From assembly GCA_022592445.1 (NCBI GenBank), contig JABYQR010000194.1, positions 21,951 through 85,950 of the forward strand: a stretch of DNA of 64,000 nt, written 5' to 3'. Position 1 is the stretch's first letter. Each line of letters begins with the position of its first letter. The notes beneath the pieces are model-generated. The model saw only the letters and a list, made by a program, of their open reading frames with translations, did not search any database and was not told the DNA's origin. This DNA comes from Cytidiella melzeri. Lineage: Eukaryota > Basidiomycota > Agaricomycetes > Polyporales > Irpicaceae. Of this stretch, positions 45,188 to 55,121 are shown one piece after another. A program made the position numbers and the translations under genes.

Positions 45188-45328
45188 GCTGTACACTTAT
45201 GAGTATAGTAGGATTGTAACTTAGATGTCATGCTTACCTGTTCTCGTTGTCAGAGCCCGGGCTTGAAGTAGATAGTACGAAGTCGAGATGAGGATTCTGA
45301 GTGACTCAGACGACCTCAGGGCAGCCCA

Positions 45329-45349
45329 GAGCGGCACGGTGGGCCGCGC
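45329..45349. promoter_or_regulatory. GC-rich imperfect dyad upstream of copy A
   Basis: GAGCGGCAC and GGGCCGCGC half-sites separated by 3 bp, 142 bp upstream of the start codon. Homologous to the dyads of copies C and D. Confidence 0.4.
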
Positions 45350-45640
45350 CACGAAGCTACTAACTGTGAAAGTTCATAAGTGTGACTGAGAAGTAACCTC
45401 GAGCATTGGACATCTGGTGAACAAATACCAGTAGTGCATGATTCGGACTAACTGAACGAAGTGTAAAAAGCCCGAGTTGTGTCATTGCATGCGAAAACTG
45501 TCTAACAGAGCCAAAAGCCCGGAGAAGTAGTACGACCATCCAACGTCGGTAAGAGTTGCAGGAGCGTCCAAGGAGGTTCACCCTCTGCGCGCCCGAGTTG
45601 GCTATTGTCGTTCTGAAGTACTTCAGACCTATTTGGTGTG

Positions 45641-47511
45641 TCAAAATATCGATGCGCGCTGCATTTTTGGCCCCACCAGTGGATAAAAATGCGGTGGGTC
45701 TCCCCAATCAGCTTCATTATCAGACAACCGCATCGCACTGGCTACAACCTGCACCGGGCGGCGTTCCGAGTCTCGTCCGATTTTCCAAGGCCAAATGGCG
45801 CTGTCGAGTCGTACATCGGGTTCGGGCTCGGAGAAGATCCAGTCAAATTCTTCAAGGGTATCGCAAGCAGTAGCGAGAGCGTGCACGAGACGAGTTGCCG
45901 AAGCTCTGTTCCTTTCCTCCCATGCTCGCAATATCAGCACAGGGTACGTCTTGGGGACTTCTTCCTCATCGGCGAGTTGCAACGCAGCTCGAATACATGC
46001 CAGCATTTCGGGGTCTTCCAGAAACAGTTCGTCGTGGTCGAAAAACACGAACGGCGGTAAGGCACTGTCAAGGGACATACTGCGGTCCTGTCTTTCCTCC
46101 CATCTGTCGTCATCAGCAGACCACCAGCACAAAGCGAATTTTCGCAGAAAGCCCAATTTCCCAAGGAAGCTATCAATCATCTCCGTCTGGATAGCTCAGC
46201 AGGTGATCGGTTGAACTAGCGGCAGTGCTGCTTACCATCAATGCCATATATGTTGTCTCGACAGGACGAGCTTGAATTGCCAACCAAAGCTCCTCAACGA
46301 ATGGGGTCGCAACTGACAGATGGCTCAGCGCCTCGTTGATCTTGCAATAACTATTGCTGCCCTCTTCCTCGGTATATAATTTGAGGTCTTGCAAGAGCAA
46401 CCCAGTGCAGATATATCGAGGTTCCGATGATCCCACGGACGTGTTCCACGGGGCAAATCGGGCGGTTTTGGGAATACGAGTGAATCCAAACGCGTTGCAG
46501 ACCACCTGGGCGCCAGGTACAATGTTGGGAGGAGATGGAAGGGTTGTAACGGCCGGATCGTAGGTTATTTGACACGATCTGGAACCGCGGGACGGGGAAT
46601 TGGTCCAGGTCCCAGTGCCGTCAATGAGCTTCAGCAAAGCCTCCAAGCGAACTGAGTACTGATCGACCAGGTCAACATTCACTTCGAGCAGTGTAGGATG
46701 TTCCTGAATAAACTGGAAAAGAATCTCAGCGTCTGCTCTTTGGCCCGTGAACTCAAGGACGGCAAGATTGGGGAAACGACACGTTGTGATGCACTCGTCG
46801 ACGAGCTGTGGATTATGCCACCTGTAATGATGCAAGCTAAGCGTTGTGATCGCTGGGTAGGTTGAAGATTGGCTGTAAGAACTCGATTTTGGAGACTTGT
46901 TGGCTTCACCAGAGCGATGATGGATGGTCACACGAAGTGTCTCCATGCTCGAAAATCCCTCTGACTTGAGCATTGAGTGTGGCCACGCGTCCTCCCAAAT
47001 GAAGGCCAGTGACTTCAGCCGCGTGGTGCGACTCAAAGTCGAGATAAAACTCTCGTCCACTTCTTCCTTGCATTTAAATCTGGTGAGATTTGCGAATGGA
47101 AAGGTGGCGGGCATGAGCAATCGACCTGGGCTGGTACGAGGACGCCAGTCGCAGATCGATAAAGACCTATAACGCCACTTTTCTCAGAATTGACATTTTC
47201 ATACACGACTCAGTCGTTACGCACCTAACCAAAGGAGCCAAGAAGGATCTCTCCCCGTTCGATGAATAATGCGCCATGAATTCGGAGAAAGCTTCTACAC
47301 GTCTGACAGTGAGCTTTCGAAACAGGAAGGGTAGCATGGTGATCCGGAGTCGTTTGCTAACGCAAGAGAGGGCCAAGATAGACGTGGACTTGAAACCACC
47401 ACGCCGAAAACCATTCTTTCGCTCGCTGGCGTACAACAGTTCCCCGATTGCCATGAGGAGCTCGTTGGGCAATTCTTGCAATCCTCGCACTTGACAAACA
47501 TGTGCGGCCAT
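45641..47511 (-). CDS. F-box array copy B, F-box/LRR-like protein
   Basis: Three exons, 47,225-47,511, 46,236-47,166 and 45,641-46,186, join in frame to 587 residues. The F-box is LQELPNELLMAIGELLYAS (residues 10-28), then SCVSKRLRITMLPFLFRKLT. Exon 2 has repeated leucine-rich strand/helix units (FANLTRFKCKEEVDES, TTRLKSLAF, PNLAVLEFTGQ, HPTLLEVNVDL, RLEALLKLIDGTGTW). Exon 3 carries MIDSFLGKLGFLRKFALCWW, then LILRAWEERNRASATRLVHAL and DTLEEFDWIFSEPE. The product would be an SCF adaptor with an unknown target. Its exon 3 is close to copy D, so B and D are sister copies. Confidence 0.8.
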
Positions 47512-47934
47512 TCTGTACTTGTCAACATGATTGAGTTGAGCGGGATTGTAGGCTACACGCCACGCTTACAAGGTCTAGTTGTCAGAGCCCGGGCTTGAAG
47601 TTCATGATACAAAGTTGAGATGAGGATTTCGACTCTTCGAGCGCTGGCGGCCGTACAGACCGCGCGTAGAATATTTTTCAAGTACTGAGAAATAACTGTA
47701 CATTTGGTTTTGAAGTATTAGTAGTACACGACTCGGACTAACTAAACACAGTTGTCGAAAGCCCAAATCTGTGTGTCATTGTATGCAATAGCTCGGGCAA
47801 GCCAATACATCCATCTAGAAGAACCAGTGACAGCAACGCGCATGTGCGCTCAGCTCTGTGGGGATGTTGTGAATCGAAGACCGCCCCCCCCCAGTGGAAG
47901 ACTTTGACCTATACCCCTCTGCTGATATAGATAT

Positions 47935-49794
47935 TCAATGCGCACTCGATTCTTGTCCCACCAGTGGCCAGAAATGCGGTGGGGCTGCCCCAAGACCCCC
48001 ATGCCAACGCAAGGTACCAAAAACCTGAATCTTGCGACGTTTCTCATCTTCTCGTCGGATTTTCCAGGTCCAAACGGCGGAGTCGGAACGTTCCTCGACG
48101 CCGGCCCCGGAGAAGAACCAATCAAACTCCTCGAGCGTATCGCAAGAAGCAGCGAGGGTACGCACTACACGAGCTGCAGAATGTTTGTGCCTTTCTTCCC
48201 ATGCTCGCAATGCAAGCGTGTCGTCGTCCTCATCGACTTGATCCTCATCGTCGATACGTAACACAGCTCGTATACCTGCCGCCAACCCAACATAGCCAGG
48301 ATATTCGGGCTCTTCCATCAGCCCGCCATAACCGAAATGATACCAATCGAACGGCGGTAGTGCACCGTCAAGTAGCGGGATGTAGTCCGTTCTTGTCTCC
48401 CATCTGTCGATATCACCCGAGGCACCCCACCAACATATAGCGAGCTTGCGGAGATGGCCCAATTTTCCAACTAAGCTGCTGACCATTTCCGTCTAGTAGA
48501 CAGTTGAGCAGGTAAAAATCTGAACTAGTGTCTAAGCTGCTTACTGCCATTGCCATGTAAGTTGTCTTGACAGGACGATCTTTCAATGCCAAGCGAAGCT
48601 CTTCAACGTATGGAGTTGCAACTGACAAATGGCTCAGTGCCTGTGTAACCTTACAAAGAGCATTGTCGTCCTCTTGATCACTGGATTTCACTTTGAGGTT
48701 GTCCATCAGCAGCGCAGTACAGATATACTGAGATTCCAATGATTCAGCAGGGGATTTCCACGAGGCAGCCCGCGCGTGGATGGGGACACGAGTAAACCCG
48801 AACATGGAGCAGGCCACCTGGACACCAGATACGATGTTGGGAGGAAATGGAGGAGTTGTCATGGCCCAATTGTAGCTTATTGAACAAAATTTGGAGCCAC
48901 TGGACGGATACCAGGTTCCGGTGCCATCGATGAGTTTGAGCAAAGCCTCCAAGCGAATACAAGCCCGGCTCCAATTGGCGTTCACTTGGAGTAGAGTAGG
49001 ATGTCGTTGAATGAACAGGAAGGTATAAACAGGGGTTGTTTCTACGTCCTTCATCTTAAGGGAAAGAAGATTGGGAAAGTGACACGTGCCGATACACTCA
49101 TCAACGAATATTGAGGATGGACAGTTGTGCAAGGCAAGCGTGGTGATTGACGTGTATGAAGAGTCACGGTGACTGTAGGCACGCAGTCGTGGAAAGCCGT
49201 CGAACGATACAGGACGAGCGTTTACGCGGAGCGTCTCCAAGCTCGCAAAACCCTCCAACGTTGAAAGGGCCCGCGTGGTCGTGCAGGTTATGGCCAGTGA
49301 CTTCAGCCGCGTAGTGCGACTCAAAGTCAAGAGAAAACATTCGCCCACTTCTACCGCGCATTCAAAGGTTGTGAGATTGGTGAATGGGTTGGTGGCATCC
49401 ACGAGCATTATGTCCTGGGCACGATCCCGGGGATTCAAAATGCATATCGACCTATTGTACACCCCTTCCTGTGAATAGACTTTTTGCGTGTAGCCAACTC
49501 AAACATGACGCACTTGACTGAAGAAGCCAAGGAGTGCATCTCCCCGTCCGAGGAGAAATGCAGCAGGGATTGGAAGAAAGCTTGGGCATGCCTGAAAGTG
49601 AGCTTTCGGAAGAGGAGAGGTAACATGGCCATTCGAAGTCGTCTACTGACGCGAGAGAGTGCCAAGGTAGCCGTGAAATGGATACACCGAGTAGAACTCC
49701 TTGGCTCGCTGGCATACAGCATTTCCCCGATTGCCATGAGTAGCTCGTTTGGCAATTTGTGCAAGCCGCGCACTTGGCGAATCTGTGTGGCCAT
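47935..49794 (-). CDS. F-box array copy C, F-box/LRR-like protein
   Basis: Exons 49,514-49,794, 48,545-49,451 and 47,935-48,492 join in frame to 581 residues. The F-box is LHKLPNELLMAIGEMLYAS with RLRMAMLPLLFRKLTFRHAQAF. Exon 2 keeps the unit TNLTTFECAVEVGECFLLTL, SLAITCTTTRAL, RLEALLKLIDGTGTW. Exon 3 differs from B/D: it has a YHFGYGGLMEEPEYPGY insert and DEDQVDEDDDTLALRAWEERH. It ends HFWPLVGQESSAH. It is the intact sister of pseudogene A. The first intron has donor gtgcgt in phase 2, as in copies B and D. Confidence 0.8.
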
Positions 49795-49964
49795 CCTGCA
49801 CAATTGTCAGCACGATTGACAGAAGTTAGGCTGTAACTTACACACCCTACCTTACTGACCGAGCTTGATGGGTCAGAGCCCCGCTTGAGCGAGTTGAGGG
49901 TACAGAGTTGAGATCAGAATATCAACTTTCGAGTCACTCGGACGAAGGCCATGCAGGCAGCCCA

Positions 49965-49987
49965 GAGCGGCACGGTGTGGGCCGCGC
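49965..49987. promoter_or_regulatory. GC-rich imperfect dyad upstream of copy C
   Basis: Half-sites GAGCGGCAC and GGGCCGCGC with a 5-bp spacer, 171 bp upstream of the start codon. Confidence 0.4.
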
Positions 49988-50266
49988 AACAAAGCTACTT
50001 TTTGTGCGGCATATCATACGTTGACTGAGAATTTAATATCGCACCTCGAGCTCGAGGATTGTACATTTGGTTTACAAATACTAGTTGTACATGATTCAAC
50101 CATTTCAAACAAAGTGTTAAAAGCCCAACTCGTTGCATTATCTGACAGAGGTCGAACTCCGGAGAAGTAGTACGGCAATCCGACGTTGGCTAGATTTGCA
50201 GGAGCACCACTTGCGTGCCCGAGTTGGCTGCTGTCGTCCTGAGGGACTTGAAACCCATCTGATGGG

Positions 50267-52134
50267 TCATAAATTCAACGCGCGCCGCATTTTTGGCCCA
50301 ACCAGAGGATAAAACCGCGGTGGGTCTGCCTGATCAGCTTCATTATCAGACATCCGCATCGCACTGGCTACAACCTGCACCGGATGGCGTTCCGAGTCTC
50401 GTCCGATTGTCCAAGGCCAAATGGCGCTGTCGAGTCGTGCATCGTCGTCGGGCTCGGAGAAGATCCAGTCAAATTCTTCAAGGGTATCGCAAGCAGTAGC
50501 GAGAGCGTGCACGAGACGAGTTGCCGAAGCTCTGTTCCTTTCCTCCCATGCTCGCAATATCAGCACGGGGTACATCTTGGGGACTTCTTCCGCGTCGGCG
50601 AGTTGCAACACAGCTCGGATACATGCCTGCATTTCGTGGTTTGCCAGAAGCAGTTCGTCCTGGCCGAAAAACACGAACGGCGGTAAGGCACTGTCAAGGA
50701 TTATATCTCGGTCCTGTCTTGCCTCCCATCTGTAGGTATCAACAGACCACCAGCATAAAGCGAATTTTCGCAGACAGCCCAATTTCCCAAGGAAGCTATC
50801 AATCATCTCCGTCTGGATAGCTCAGCAGGTAATGGGCTCAATTAGCGGCAGTGCTGCTTACCATCAATGCCATATACGTTGTCTCGACAGGACGATCTTT
50901 CATTGCCAACCGAAGCTCCTCAACGAATGGGGTTGCAACTGACAGATGGCTCAGCGCCTCGGTGATCTTGCCACGACAATTGCTGCCCTCTTCCTCGGTA
51001 TATAAGTGGATGTTATCCAAGAGCAACCCAGTACAGATATAACGAGGTTCCGATGATCCAACGGACGTGTCCCACGAGGCAATTTGGGCATTTTTGGGAA
51101 CACGAGTGAATCCGAACGCATTGCAAACTACCTGGGCGCCAGGTACAATGTTGGGAGGAAATGGATGGGTGGTGACGGTCGGGTCGTAGCTTATTTGACA
51201 CAATTTGGAACTGCTGGACGGAGAATCGATCCAGGTCCCGGTACCGTCAATGAGCTTGAGCAACGCCTCCAAGCGAATTGGGACTTGTTCGACCAGGTCA
51301 ACATTCACTTCGAGCAGAGTGGGATGTTGATGAACAAAGTGGAAGAGATCAACAAGGCTAAGGCGTTCTTTGCCAAACGTGAACTCAATGACGGCAAGAT
51401 TCGGGAAGCGACAGCTTGTGAGACACTCGTCGACGAGGTGTGAGTAATACTCGGCGTGCAAAGTAAGCGTTGTGATCGATGTGTAGGTTGCATATTGACC
51501 GTGGGGCCGTAATTTTTGTGAAGATTTGTGGCGTGCTTCATCAGGAATGTAGGGAGTTTCGTTGGTCACACAAAGCGTCTCTATGCTCGAAAACCCCTCT
51601 GACTTGAGGATCGAGTGTGGCCACGCGTCCTTGTAACCGAAGTCCAGTGACTTCAGCCGCGTGGTGCGACTCAAAGTCGATAGAAAGCACTCGCCCACTT
51701 CTTCTCCGCACGTGAATGTTGTAAGGTTCGTGAATGGGAAGGGGGCGGTCGCGAGCAATTGATACGGGACAAACCGATAGAGATAGGCGATGGATATAGA
51801 CCTGTTGTAGATACGCCACTTTGGTTCAAAAACAATCCATATTCCACTCAAACATAACACACCTTACTAAGGAAGCCAAGTTGGAACTCTCAAAGCTCGA
51901 TGAGAAATACACCAGGGAGTCGGAGAAAGCTTCGGCACGCTTGAAAGTGAGCTTTCGGAAGAGGACAGGTAGCATAGCGATTCGAAGTCGTCTGCTAACG
52001 CAAGAGAGGTCCAAGATATCCGGACTTTTAAGACCACTCCTTTTCTCGCTGGCGTACAGTATTTCCCCGATTTCCGTGAGGAGTTCGTTTGGCAATTCTT
52101 GCAATCCGCGCATGTGGCGGATTTGTGTGGCCAT
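50267..52134 (-). CDS. F-box array copy D, F-box/LRR-like protein
   Basis: Exons 51,863-52,134, 50,862-51,801 and 50,267-50,812 join in frame to 585 residues. The F-box is LQELPNELLTEIGEILYAS, then SCVSRRLRIAMLPVLFRKLT. Exon 2 has FTNLTTFTCGEEVGECFLSTL, PNLAVIEFTFG, HPTLLEVNVDLVEQVPIRLEAL. Exon 3 is nearly the same as copy B (MIDSFLGKLGCLRKFALCWW, AWEERNRASATRLVHALATA, DTLEEFDWIFSEPD). It lies at the right (5'-most) end of the array. It is intact by reading; expression is unknown. Confidence 0.8.
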
Positions 52135-52290
52135 CCGTAGAGTTGTCAACATGACTGGCGGTATTCGAGATGTAGCTTGCACGCCCTACCTTACTCACTT
52201 CGGCTCGATGGTCAAAGCCTCGCTTGAGCGAGTTGATGGTAGAAAGTCGAGGTTGAGAAATGCAACGTGCTGCAGGCCACGGTGCCACTG

Positions 52291-52312
52291 GAGCGGCCCG
52301 TATGGGCCGCTC
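52291..52312. promoter_or_regulatory. Perfect GC-rich dyad upstream of copy D
   Basis: GAGCGGCCC, spacer GTAT, then GGGCCGCTC: a perfect 9-bp inverted repeat, 157 bp upstream of the start codon. Imperfect versions occur at the equivalent place before copies A and C. Confidence 0.5.
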
Positions 52313-52491
52313 GGCGTGGACACAAAGCTTCATTAACCTTCACGACTCTTGACCGCTTCATCTTGAAACACTCGCGAATAGCAAGTACTACATGCCGTTG
52401 ATTCTATAAGTGAATACTCACTACATGACAAACTGCCAGGTTTGGTTTGCACAGGACAAAAGTCGGGTCATCGCAGATGCATCGTGCGCCG

Positions 52492-54386
52492 TCAAATCCC
52501 GTCATCCCAGAGCTTCCAAGCCATTACGTGCGGACAGCCGTCCGGATGGAACTCCCCTTTCTCCGGGCCCGCAAGACACAGGACCGGGCATTCGAGTTCT
52601 CTCAAGTCCAGATCAAATGTTTCAAGAGAGGTTGCGTCCTTGAGCCCATCAAACAGTCGGGCCAACTGCGTTTTAAACTCAAGACGTCGTCGCTCCTCCT
52701 TGGATGAGGAGAGAGAAGGTGAGCGCGAGTCTGAGCTTGACGGGATGCTTTCGTTACCGCTGTCGCTGAGTGCCGCATCGTCATGCTTATCTTCCGCATT
52801 GGACGTTGGCTTGACGCGAACGGGGCCTTCGACGAGTACTCTTGTCGCGCCATTGATCCATGTCGTCTTCATACGATCTCGAGTCACCGTAAGCTGCCTC
52901 ACTCCACTCACCCACCCCGCTTCGAACTCTTTCTTCACAGCTGCATATTTCTCTTTGAAATCGTTCTTCCGGACAGAGACCATTGGTGCAGTAATAGCGA
53001 GGGAACGGAGGGGTGATGGTGAGGGAGTGATGCGAAAGTTGCCAGGCTTTCGCAAAGGTATACAGGAAGTCGACTTGGACCCGGTCTTGCTTGCCGTCTG
53101 CGTCTTTGGCCGTGACGCAATCGAATCCGTTTTCGCAGCCTGAGCTTGACTGTTTCTCCCCTTTTCCCTGGAGCTCAAAGATGCATGCGGAGCAGGGGTT
53201 GGATTGCTCAAAACCTCCTGAGCAGGCTCCCTAATCAAAAACGTAGCGTTCGCAACACCTTTCCTCCCTTTCTTTGCTTTCTTCGATCCTCCTTGCTGCG
53301 CCCCTCCGCCCCGCCTATTCGTATGTGAGTTCTCTTGCTGCTCTATCCACACCTTCATCTGCTTCTCCCGTTGACGAGCTCGCTTCGCTCCTACCAATGC
53401 AAACGTTTTCCCCAGAGAGTTCCATTGCGCAAGGGCTTCCGCGCCTGCAGTCTCGAGAGCGTCAGCCCGTTGACTGACGATAGGACACCCGTCGAGAATG
53501 AGCGTATGTATGCCCTTGAGATCGACTAGAAGAGCTTCCAGGTCGCCTGCGCTAGCAGAGCAAGTGGCGATATCAAGGAACCCGATCCTTGGGAACGATC
53601 GTTCGTGTTTGTGCAAATAGGGCATGATATGGCGCGAGGGGATACGAAACCGCATAGACGCGAGGGACGCTGAGAACGCGGAGGCGGAGAACTCGCTCAG
53701 TGTAGAATCTAGGCGGAAGAAAACGATAGGTTGGGCGAATTTGCCGGCAGGCGCTATGGAAGGGTCGAGAGGATCTTGAACGACAGAGAGCTGAGGGAGG
53801 GAAGAACGTGGCCATGCGGAGAGGTACGTGAGGGTAGAATCAAAGTAAACGCCTTTCATGAATTGCAGATAGGTCGCTCGCTGTACGCTTCAATGTGAGA
53901 CGTCAGCGTCGAAGAAGCTCTTCAAGCACAGGCGGTCACGTACTAAGGCCGGAAACGCAGGGAGAGAGACTTCAAGTTTGTTCGCGGGGATGCAAAGAGG
54001 TTTTCCAGATGCTCTGGGGCAAAATTCGGACCCATGAAGATCGTCAGATCGGTTACTGACTGAAGTAACTTGAGGACGTTGACGATAATGTCGGCGTCGG
54101 CCTCAAAGCATTCGTACTTGAAAACTTGTACAAGACGTGCAGAGCTTGCGTCCTTGCGTAGACGAAGAAACAGGTTCTGCGCCTGGCGGGGTGTTTGCAG
54201 GATGATTCGTCGGAAAAGCGCATCGAGGGGAAGAGGTGCTCGGGGGATGGCACGGGATAGTGCGAGGAGTGAACATCGAAACTCGAGGTAATCCTTTGAA
54301 CCCTCTTCAAGATGTGCAATGATCGCATTGTATAGTTCTGTAGGGAGGTAAGCGAGGCCGATCCCAGTGTTCCCGCCGTCTCGCAT
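52492..54386 (-). CDS. F-box-like protein with long basic middle region
   Basis: Start chosen at ATG 54,386 (MRDGGNTGIGLAYLPTELYN). An F-box-like helix pair follows (LPTELYNAIIAHLEE, then CSLLALSRAIPRAPLPLDALF). Exon 1 ends at SLRFRP and joins over an intron (about 53,896-53,943) to YVQRATYLQFMKGVYF. The main exon has leucine-rich style segments (FPRIGFLDIATCSASAGDLEAL, GIHTLILDGCPIV). It then has a Lys/Arg/Ser-rich stretch (GSKKAKKGRKGVANATFLIRE) and a Ser-rich acidic region. It ends TFDLDLRELECPVLCLAGPE and HVMAWKLWDDGI. It is not a close copy of the array genes. The target is unknown. Confidence 0.72.
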
Positions 54387-54552
54387 TAGCTGCAAGTGTC
54401 GTAGTACGCTCCAAATATGGCTTACTGTGACCCACCCAAGGTGTCTACTTCAGATGTCTGTTGTTCCTAGCTTTGTCCTGCTGCGCACTGTCCAGTGAGC
54501 TCAACGATAGCCTAGAGGTACGAGTACAAGATGAAGGGCAGACGGATAAAGA

Positions 54553-54728
54553 CACTTGAGGTTAATCTCCAGGTAGATTCTCGTCGGGTTTGACTCAGCG
54601 TGATTGGCGCCGTCGGCGATGGTACGGCAGATCTTTGCCAGTGGAACTTGAGGATAATCTCCCACCATTTTCTCGTCGCCTTTGAAAGTCCGCGCGATAG
54701 GCGCCTTCAGCGATCGCAGGGCAGATCT
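54553..54728. repeat. Imperfect direct repeat, two units of about 83 bp
   Basis: 54,553-54,634 and 54,646-54,728 both start ACTTGAGG, share TAATCTCC, TTCTCGTCG and a GGCGCC core, and end GCAGATCT. They lie just downstream of the MULE gene remnant and may belong to its terminal region. Confidence 0.5.
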
Positions 54729-54892
54729 CAACGAGCGGCGGGGCGTACTGTAAGGTACGGTAGCGGACGTCGTCACACGTGTTTAGGCCAGTGTATTAAA
54801 TCAGTATGTATACGAAAAATACAGGTACACTACTTTTGTGTGTATTGATAGCCAACCAGGCTTGCGGGAAGGGATCGGCGTGAACTTGCGCT

Positions 54893-54900
54893 GCCATTAG
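54893..54900. repeat. 8-bp target-site duplication of the hAT element, left (GCCATTAG)
   Basis: Same as 59,683-59,690. Eight base pairs is the hAT hallmark. Confidence 0.93.
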
Positions 54901-54924
54901 TAGTGATGCGTTTGGCCCGGCTTG
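54901..54924 (+). repeat. hAT terminal inverted repeat, left
   Basis: Starts TAGTGATGCGTTTGGCCCGG and pairs with the reverse complement of 59,659-59,682 at 22 of 24 positions. Confidence 0.9.
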
Positions 54925-55121
54925 GCCTGAAAGACCCGGCTTTGGCCTGGCTCTCAAGGTCCTTGGCCTACGTGATGTGAGAGCCGGGCCAAAAGCCTAC
55001 AAGGCCAGTAAGACGGGGCCTGACCAGGGCTCAAGCCCGACAAGCCCAAAAGTTTGCTCAATAAAATCAATATAAATTGTGTGATCTACAGTAGCCGCCA
55101 TTCGTGTTCGACACAGTGTCT

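Larger units (their letters stand above)
44249..52330 (-). repeat. Tandem array of four F-box genes in two duplicated units
   Basis: Start codons are at 45,187 (A), 47,511 (B), 49,794 (C) and 52,134 (D). A to C is 4607 bp and B to D is 4623 bp. A resembles C, and B resembles D. The spacer 45,240-45,640 matches 49,865-50,266. So the repeat unit is a two-gene block of about 4.6 kb that includes intergenic DNA. Confidence 0.8.

Noticed and set aside
52442..53143. Long plus-strand frame antisense to the F-box-like gene
   Set aside because: Mirror of a real coding exon with basic/Ser-rich bias; the minus strand has the F-box and the spliced structure.
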